7,962 nt of DNA from NCBI GenBank assembly GCA_903907475.1, contig CAIVOB010000097.1, positions 1-7,962 on the forward strand, given 5' to 3'. The stretch comes from Candidatus Omnitrophota bacterium (lineage in GTDB: Bacteria > Omnitrophota > Gorgyraeia > Gygaellales > Profunditerraquicolaceae). The translations under genes were made by a program, and so were the position numbers. This document shows, in pieces, positions 1 through 5,780 of the stretch. The number at the start of each line of letters is the position of its first letter. Position 1 is the stretch's first letter. Below the pieces are notes generated by a model. The model was not told the origin of the DNA. It saw nothing but the letters and a program-made list of their open reading frames with translations, and searched no databases.

Positions 1-1816
<1,816 letters not shown>

Positions 1817-1825
1817 AGGTAACAG

Positions 1826-1832
1826 AAAGGAG
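1826..1832 (+). promoter_or_regulatory. Strong Shine-Dalgarno of rplS
   Basis: AAAGGAG lies 8 bases before the rplS ATG at 1841, in the 24-base gap after trmD. It is among the strongest ribosome-binding sites in the window. This fits the high output needed for a ribosomal protein compared with trmD, whose start has no visible Shine-Dalgarno. Confidence 0.8.
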
Positions 1833-1840
1833 CAGGGGTA

Positions 1841-2197
1841 ATGGATAAGTTAAAAATGATTGATGCGCAGTTTGTTAAAAAAGAGATGCCCGCGATTAAT
1901 GTGGGGGATACGGTGAAGGTCTTAACTAAAATTGCTGAAGGGGCAGATAAATTTCGGCTGCATCCTTTTGAGGGAGTAATTATCGCCAAAAGCGGTTCGG
2001 GGATGAAGCTTAATTTTACTGTGAGAAAAGTATCTTTTGGTGAAGGTATTGAGCGCGTATTTTTACTTTATTCTCCGGCGATTGAACGGATTGAGGTGCT
2101 TCGTTTAGGCAAGGTGAAAAGAGCGAAGCTTTATTATCTTAGAGGTAAGGTTGGAAAGCATGCCACTAAGATTGAAAATAAAGAAGAAGCGCATTAG
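1841..2197 (+). CDS. rplS: 50S ribosomal protein bL19
   Basis: This is a structural protein of the large ribosomal subunit at the 30S-50S interface. The 118 residues match bL19 along their length: VGDTVKVLTKIAEG at 21-34, FEGVIIAKSGSGM at 43-55, FTVRKVSFGEGIERVF at 59-74, SPAIERIEV at 78-86, and the signature GKVKRAKLYYLRGKVGK at 90-106. A short charged tail follows. The ATG is set by the AAAGGAG site 8 bases upstream. The stop TAG shares its G with the GTG start of rnhB, so the two are probably translationally coupled. The trmD-rplS order is the conserved bacterial arrangement. Confidence 0.98.
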   Translation: MDKLKMIDAQFVKKEMPAINVGDTVKVLTKIAEGADKFRLHPFEGVIIAKSGSGMKLNFTVRKVSFGEGIERVFLLYSPAIERIEVLRLGKVKRAKLYYLRGKVGKHATKIENKEEAH

Positions 2198-2811
2198 TGC
2201 AAAGTTACGAAAAAAAATTGAAAGCTCAAGGTTATGATTTAATAATCGGAGTTGATGAAGTTGGTCGGGGGCCGCTAGCCGGGCCGGTGGTCGCAGCGGC
2301 AGTATTGTTAAAAGATTTTAGTTTTATTAATCGTGTTACGGATTCTAAAAAATTAACTCCCGCTCAAAGATTGGCGGCGAGTTTAGAAATTAAAACTAAA
2401 GCTTATTTTAGTTGGGGTGCAGTAAATCATCGCAAAGTTGACCAGATTAATATTCTTCAAGCAACAATTTTGGCGATGCAAAAGGCGCTGACGCGATTAA
2501 CGCAGCAATTAACAGCAGCGCAAATTAAGCGGGTTTTTGTTTTAATTGACGGGAATATGCGTTTGGATTTAAATCTTCCTTACCAAAGTATTGTGCGGGG
2601 AGATAATAAATCACTGAGTATTGCCGCCGCTTCGATATTAGCGAAGGTGGCGCGGGACAAGATGATGGAGCATTTTGGTATGCTTTATCCGGCGTATGGA
2701 TTTAGCCAGCACAAAGGTTATCCGACATTAGCGCATCGACAGATTTTAAAGCAGATTGGGCCAAGCTTAATTCATAGAAAGAGTTTTTTAAAGTGCCTGG
2801 GAAAAACTTAG
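2197..2811 (+). CDS. rnhB: Ribonuclease HII
   Basis: RNase HII cuts RNA in RNA-DNA hybrids and removes single ribonucleotides from DNA. The 204 residues are full length for the family. The metal-binding acidic residues are present: GVDEVGRGPLAGP with Asp20 and Glu21, LIDGN with Asp118, and VARD with Asp154. DSKKLT at 49-54 and HKGYPT at 172-177 also match. The start is GTG at 2197, overlapping the rplS stop by one base (TAGTG). No better start lies nearby and the N-terminus aligns with the family from here. The 3' end overlaps the probable start of the yraN-like gene by 19 bases. rplS-rnhB-yraN is a widespread bacterial gene order. Confidence 0.96.
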   Translation: MQSYEKKLKAQGYDLIIGVDEVGRGPLAGPVVAAAVLLKDFSFINRVTDSKKLTPAQRLAASLEIKTKAYFSWGAVNHRKVDQINILQATILAMQKALTRLTQQLTAAQIKRVFVLIDGNMRLDLNLPYQSIVRGDNKSLSIAAASILAKVARDKMMEHFGMLYPAYGFSQHKGYPTLAHRQILKQIGPSLIHRKSFLKCLGKT

Positions 2812-3166
2812 TATTCGGTAAGCTTGCGGAAAAAAAGCGCAAGAATTTTTAAAAGCCCAAGGGTATAAAATTTTAAAAATTAATTACCGGACGAAATTCA
2901 GCGAAATTGATATTATCGCCGAAGACCAAAAGATTATTTGTTTTATTGAAGTTAAAGCCAGGCATTCAGAGCGCTTCGGCGCCCCGCAAGAAGCTGTTTC
3001 AGGCGCCAAACAAAGACAAATTGCTAAAAGCGCGCTTTATTATTTAAAAGTTAATCATTGTTTGGAGCGCCAGGCGCGTTTTGATGTTTTGGCAATTTTA
3101 GATTACGGGCAAACTTATAAAATAAATTTAATTAAAGATGCTTTTGGATTATCTTCGGGTTTTTAA
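2793..3166 (+). CDS. yraN: YraN/UPF0102-family nuclease-fold protein, frame interrupted (-1 shift needed)
   Basis: The family has a PD-(D/E)XK-like nuclease fold and an unsettled role. The body, read in the frame ending at TAA 3164-3166, gives AQEFLKAQGYKILKINYRTK, then SEIDIIAED and CFIEVKARHSERFGAPQEAV, the UPF0102 signature with catalytic-type Asp and Glu-x-Lys. That frame meets a stop at 2819-2821 and has no ATG, GTG or TTG start near its open end. The expected N-terminus lies in the next frame: GTG at 2793 gives MPGKNLVFGKLAEKK. A -1 slip on A AAA AAG (2831-2837) joins the two into about 124 residues, normal for the family. Without it, translation stops at 2850-2852 after 19 codons. Either frameshifting or transcript slippage restores it, or one A was lost from a 7-A run by mutation or sequencing error. 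AAAGAG at 2778-2783 could be its ribosome site. Confidence 0.85.
2831..2837 (+). other. Candidate -1 frameshift slippery heptamer in yraN
   Basis: The bases are A AAA AAG, in exactly the phase (X XXY YYZ) needed relative to the GTG-2793 frame. This is the heptamer known from E. coli dnaX. Slipping back one base here joins the N-terminal LAEKK to AQEFL and restores a full YraN protein. The same place is a run of seven A bases, so a lost A is the plain alternative. Confidence 0.5.
2844..2881 (+). other. AU-only stem-loop after the yraN slippery site
   Basis: AATTTTTAAAA (2844-2854) is perfectly complementary to TTTTAAAAATT (2871-2881), giving an 11-bp stem around a 16-base loop that holds CCC-AA-GGG. 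It begins 6 bases after the slippery heptamer, the spacing expected of a frameshift-stimulating structure. All stem pairs are A-U, so it would be weak, and in AT-rich coding sequence it may be chance. Confidence 0.3.
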
Positions 3167-3175
3167 TTTCTAAAT

Positions 3176-3739
3176 ATGGAATATCAAGCGCAAAGTTTAA
3201 GTAAATATTTAGATGATTTAAGTGCTAAACTTCCCGCTCCTGGAGGCGGATCGGCGGCGGCTTTAAATGCTGCTTTGGGAGCAAGTTTAATTAGCATGGT
3301 GGTAAATTTTACGCTTGGTAAATCTCAATACCTTAGTTTTACGCATGAGTTGGAAGAGACACTGTCTAAATCCGAAAAATTAAGAAAAAAATTTTTAGTT
3401 TTAGTAGATTTAGATGTTTTAGCTTATCGGAGTAAAAATCCTCAACAGGCTTTAGATGTGCCGTTGGAATTAGCGCGACTTTGCGCTCAAGCGGCAGAGT
3501 TATGTCCGCCGTTAATTGCCAAAAGTAATCTCAATCTGGTTAGTGATTTGGCCATCGCGGTAGTCCTGTTGGACGCGGCTTTTATTTGCGCCAGTTGGAA
3601 TATTAAAATTAATTTAAAAAATTTAAAACAGCAGCAACTTACTGACAGTTTAAATAAAGAAATTAAGCAGTTGTCCAAACAAATTACTAAAATTCGCAAG
3701 TCTACGGAGGCGCGGGTTGGCAAAATTATTAGAAGGTAA
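3176..3739 (+). CDS. fchA: FchA-type methenyl-THF cyclohydrolase / formimidoyl-THF cyclodeaminase family
   Basis: The protein belongs to the FTCD C-terminal/cyclodeaminase family. FchA members interconvert 10-formyl-THF and 5,10-methenyl-THF in acetogens and methylotrophs. Family marks are LPAPGGGSAAALNAALGA at 19-36, an acidic-aromatic helix DLDVLAY at 78-84, VPLELA at 95-100, and NLNLVSDLAIA at 118-128 followed by NIKINLKNL. At 187 residues it is shorter than the usual 200-210; the loop after LAY seems about 12-20 residues shorter than usual. The start is ATG 3176, ten bases after the yraN stop and without a clear Shine-Dalgarno. Its end overlaps folD by 23 bases, so the two are probably made in step. 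Next to a FolD lacking the cyclohydrolase lysine and to metF and AcsB sequence, a cyclohydrolase role is likelier than histidine breakdown. This is inferred from context. Confidence 0.85.
   Translation: MEYQAQSLSKYLDDLSAKLPAPGGGSAAALNAALGASLISMVVNFTLGKSQYLSFTHELEETLSKSEKLRKKFLVLVDLDVLAYRSKNPQQALDVPLELARLCAQAAELCPPLIAKSNLNLVSDLAIAVVLLDAAFICASWNIKINLKNLKQQQLTDSLNKEIKQLSKQITKIRKSTEARVGKIIRR
3706..3710 (+). promoter_or_regulatory. Shine-Dalgarno fixing the TTG start of folD
   Basis: GGAGG lies inside the end of fchA, 6 bases before TTG at 3717. The site is strong and well spaced, and the family N-terminus (AKLLEGKLVA) follows directly. It decides the unusual TTG start and means folD begins before fchA has ended. 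Confidence 0.8.
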
Positions 3740-4565
3740 ATTGGTGGCGGGTAAAATTAATCAAGATATTAAGATTGCGTTGCGCAGTTTTAAGGTCGCC
3801 CCGGTTTTAGCGAGTATTTTGGTCGGTGATGATCCCGGTGCGGTGGCTTATGTTAATTCACAGAGCAAAGCGGCGCAGGATTTAGGGATTACTTATAAAT
3901 TATTGCAATTTTCTCATGAGATTTCGGAAGATAAATTAATCGATGCTGTGATTGAGCTTAATCAAAATAGTATGATTAATGGCATTATTGTGCAAATGCC
4001 GTTACCGGCAAGAATTAATTATCAAAGAATCTGTGAATTTATCGCTCCCAAAAAAGACGTTGAAGGTATGCATCCGGCAAATATCGGAAAATTAGTTTTC
4101 GGCCAAGCCAGAATTGTCGCTTGCACTGCGAATGCGGTAATGGAAATCTTAAATTTTACGGGTGTTAATTTATACGGCCAAGAAGTAGTGATTGTCGGCA
4201 GTAGCGAAATTATCGGCAAGCCTTTGGCGATGCTTTTATTAGATAAGTTTTCCACGGTGACGATCTGTCATGTCGGGACAACTCAAGCCGGTAAGTTAGA
4301 AGAACATGTGCGGGGCGCGCAAATACTTATTGTTGCTGTCGGCCAAGCGGGTTTAATTAAAGGGGAGTGGATTAAGAATGGAGCGATTGTAATCGACGTC
4401 GGTATTAATCGCGTTGATGGAAGAATCGTCGGGGATGTAGAGTTTGCTGCCGCCCAAGAGCGGGCGAGTTTTATTACCCCGGTTCCTGGAGGAGTGGGCC
4501 CCTTAACGGTCAGTATTTTAATGCGTAATTTAACTGAGGCAACGAAATTACAGCAAGAAAATTAG
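3717..4565 (+). CDS. folD: FolD methylene-THF dehydrogenase, cyclohydrolase lysine replaced by Gln
   Basis: FolD normally carries out both the NAD(P)-dependent methylene-THF dehydrogenase and the methenyl-THF cyclohydrolase reactions. The 282 residues are full length: ILVGDDPGAVAYVNSQSK at 34-51, NGIIVQMPLP at 88-97, KDVEGMHP at 113-120, the dinucleotide loop IVGSSEIIGKPLA at 159-171, VAVGQAGLIKG at 206-216, VIDVGIN at 225-231, and TPVPGGVGPLTV at 254-265. The family pattern Y-x-x-x-K, whose lysine (Lys54 in E. coli, Lys56 in human) drives the cyclohydrolase step, reads Tyr45-V-N-S-Gln49. The KDVDG motif has Glu116 for Asp. The fold and nucleotide site look intact, so a dehydrogenase-only enzyme is the best reading. 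The start is TTG 3717 with GGAGG 6 bases upstream, overlapping fchA by 23 bases. NAD versus NADP preference cannot be told. Confidence 0.95.
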   Translation: MAKLLEGKLVAGKINQDIKIALRSFKVAPVLASILVGDDPGAVAYVNSQSKAAQDLGITYKLLQFSHEISEDKLIDAVIELNQNSMINGIIVQMPLPARINYQRICEFIAPKKDVEGMHPANIGKLVFGQARIVACTANAVMEILNFTGVNLYGQEVVIVGSSEIIGKPLAMLLLDKFSTVTICHVGTTQAGKLEEHVRGAQILIVAVGQAGLIKGEWIKNGAIVIDVGINRVDGRIVGDVEFAAAQERASFITPVPGGVGPLTVSILMRNLTEATKLQQEN

Positions 4566-4569
4566 TTTT

Positions 4570-4899
4570 ATGCGCACGATTGTTCTTTTAATTTTTTCTA
4601 ATATTTTTATGACCATCGCTTGGTATGGCCATCTGCGTTATAAAAACTCACCATTGGGATTGGCGATTCTTGTGAGCTGGTTAATTGCTTTAGTGGAGTA
4701 TTGTTTTCAGGTCCCGGCGAATCGTTTTGGGCATAGCCAATTTAGCGCCGCGCAATTAAAAACTATTCAAGAGATAATAACTTTGATTATTTTTTCGATC
4801 TTTAGCGTGGTTTATCTCAAAGAGGGTCTAAAATGGAATTATTTGGCCGGTTTTTTAATGATTATCGGTGCGGCAATATTGATTTTTAAAAAATGGTAG
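4570..4899 (+). CDS. DUF486 (DMT superfamily) small membrane protein
   Basis: The 109 residues look like a whole DUF486 protein, a short four-helix relative of drug/metabolite transporters with no established substrate. Predicted membrane helices are near 3-20, 29-47, 65-83 and 89-106, with KKW at the C-terminus. Family marks are NIFMTIAWYGHL at 11-22, VEYCFQVPANRFG at 42-54, AQLKTIQEIITL at 61-72, and LKWNYLAGF at 87-95. The ATG follows the folD stop after four bases with no strong ribosome site. It sits between folD and metF, two consecutive steps of one pathway. That could mean transport of a related metabolite or simply a passenger gene; nothing in the sequence decides this. Confidence 0.88.
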   Translation: MRTIVLLIFSNIFMTIAWYGHLRYKNSPLGLAILVSWLIALVEYCFQVPANRFGHSQFSAAQLKTIQEIITLIIFSIFSVVYLKEGLKWNYLAGFLMIIGAAILIFKKW

Positions 4900-4901
4900 G
4901 A
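4898..4901 (+). promoter_or_regulatory. Ribosome-binding site of metF
   Basis: AGGA overlaps the TAG stop of the DUF486 gene and lies 9 bases before the ATG at 4911, followed by an A-rich spacer. It supports that ATG as the metF start. Confidence 0.55.
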
Positions 4902-4910
4902 AAAAGATAA

Positions 4911-5780
4911 ATGAACTTTAAAGAAAAATTAAGCCGCGGGGAGTTTTTAATTACTTCGGAGATGGGCCCGGATAAGGGAGTGAGCATCCAAAGGTTATTG
5001 ACTAACGCGCAGTTGTTAAAGGGGCGCGTGGACGCATTTAATATTACGGATTTGCAAAGTTCGGTGATGCGCCTGGGTTCTTTGGCTGCTAGTTTTTTGT
5101 TAAAAGATAAGGGTTTTGAACCGATTTATCAGTTAACTTGCCGCGATCGCAATCGTTTGGCTTTGCAATCAGATTTACTTTCGGCCGCCGCTTTAGGGAT
5201 TCAAAATGTTTTGATTCTCACCGGAGACCACCCGAGCTTAGGAGATCATCCACAGGCTAAAGCGGTGTTTGATTTAGATTCGGTGCAACTGTTGCAGGTG
5301 GCCAAAAAGTTAGAATCCGGCCAGGATATGCAAGGAAATAAGCTTAGCGGTGAGAGCCCGAAATTTTGTTTAGGGGCAGTGGTTAATCCCGGCGCTGACC
5401 CGCTTGAACCGCAGATTATTAAGATGGAGAAAAAGCTTGAGGCGGGAGCGGATTTTTTCCAAACCCAGGTAGTTTATGATTTAAAAACTTTTGAGAAATT
5501 TTTATTTTTAACGAAGCATCTAAAGGCGCCGATTATACCCGGGATTATCTTGCTTAAATCCGCGTCCATGGCCCGCTACATAAATAAACATGTTCCGGGA
5601 GTTTTCATTAATGATATTTTAATTAAAGAGATGGAGGAGGCTAAAGATAAAGTCGCAACCTCAATTGAGATTGCCAGTCGTTTTATAAAACAGATAAAAT
5701 CTAGCTGTCAGGGTATCCATATTATTCCGGTCGGTTGGGATAAAATTGTCCCATCGGTTTTAGATGCTGCGGGGTTATAA
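4911..5780 (+). CDS. metF: Methylenetetrahydrofolate reductase, acetogen-type MetF
   Basis: MetF reduces 5,10-methylene-THF to 5-methyl-THF on a flavin, the last reduction of the methyl branch and also the source of methyl groups for methionine. The 289 residues form one catalytic TIM-barrel domain. Matching points are TSEMGP at 15-20 (Glu17 aligning with catalytic Glu28 of E. coli MetF), YQLTCRDRNR at 73-82, LILTGDHP at 101-108 (Asp106 aligning with Asp120), GDHPQAKAVFDLDSVQLL at 111-128 typical of acetogen and related MetF, GADFFQTQVVYD at 179-190 (Gln186), PIIPGI at 207-212, and a C-terminal HIIPVGWDKIVP. MetV and RnfC2, frequent neighbours of metF in acetogens, are absent here. The TAA stop shares a base with the ATG of the next gene (TAATG), so the two are probably translationally coupled. 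The electron donor cannot be read from sequence. Confidence 0.94.
   Translation: MNFKEKLSRGEFLITSEMGPDKGVSIQRLLTNAQLLKGRVDAFNITDLQSSVMRLGSLAASFLLKDKGFEPIYQLTCRDRNRLALQSDLLSAAALGIQNVLILTGDHPSLGDHPQAKAVFDLDSVQLLQVAKKLESGQDMQGNKLSGESPKFCLGAVVNPGADPLEPQIIKMEKKLEAGADFFQTQVVYDLKTFEKFLFLTKHLKAPIIPGIILLKSASMARYINKHVPGVFINDILIKEMEEAKDKVATSIEIASRFIKQIKSSCQGIHIIPVGWDKIVPSVLDAAGL

Noticed and set aside
2844..2881. The AU stem-loop as an intrinsic terminator between rnhB and yraN
   Set aside because: A terminator needs a GC-rich stem followed by a U run. This stem is all A-U, lies inside coding sequence, and is followed by AATTACC.
3176..3739. Reading fchA as a histidine-degradation formiminotransferase-cyclodeaminase
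   Set aside because: The formiminotransferase domain is absent and no histidine-utilisation gene is nearby. The overlapping folD and following metF point to the cyclohydrolase role.
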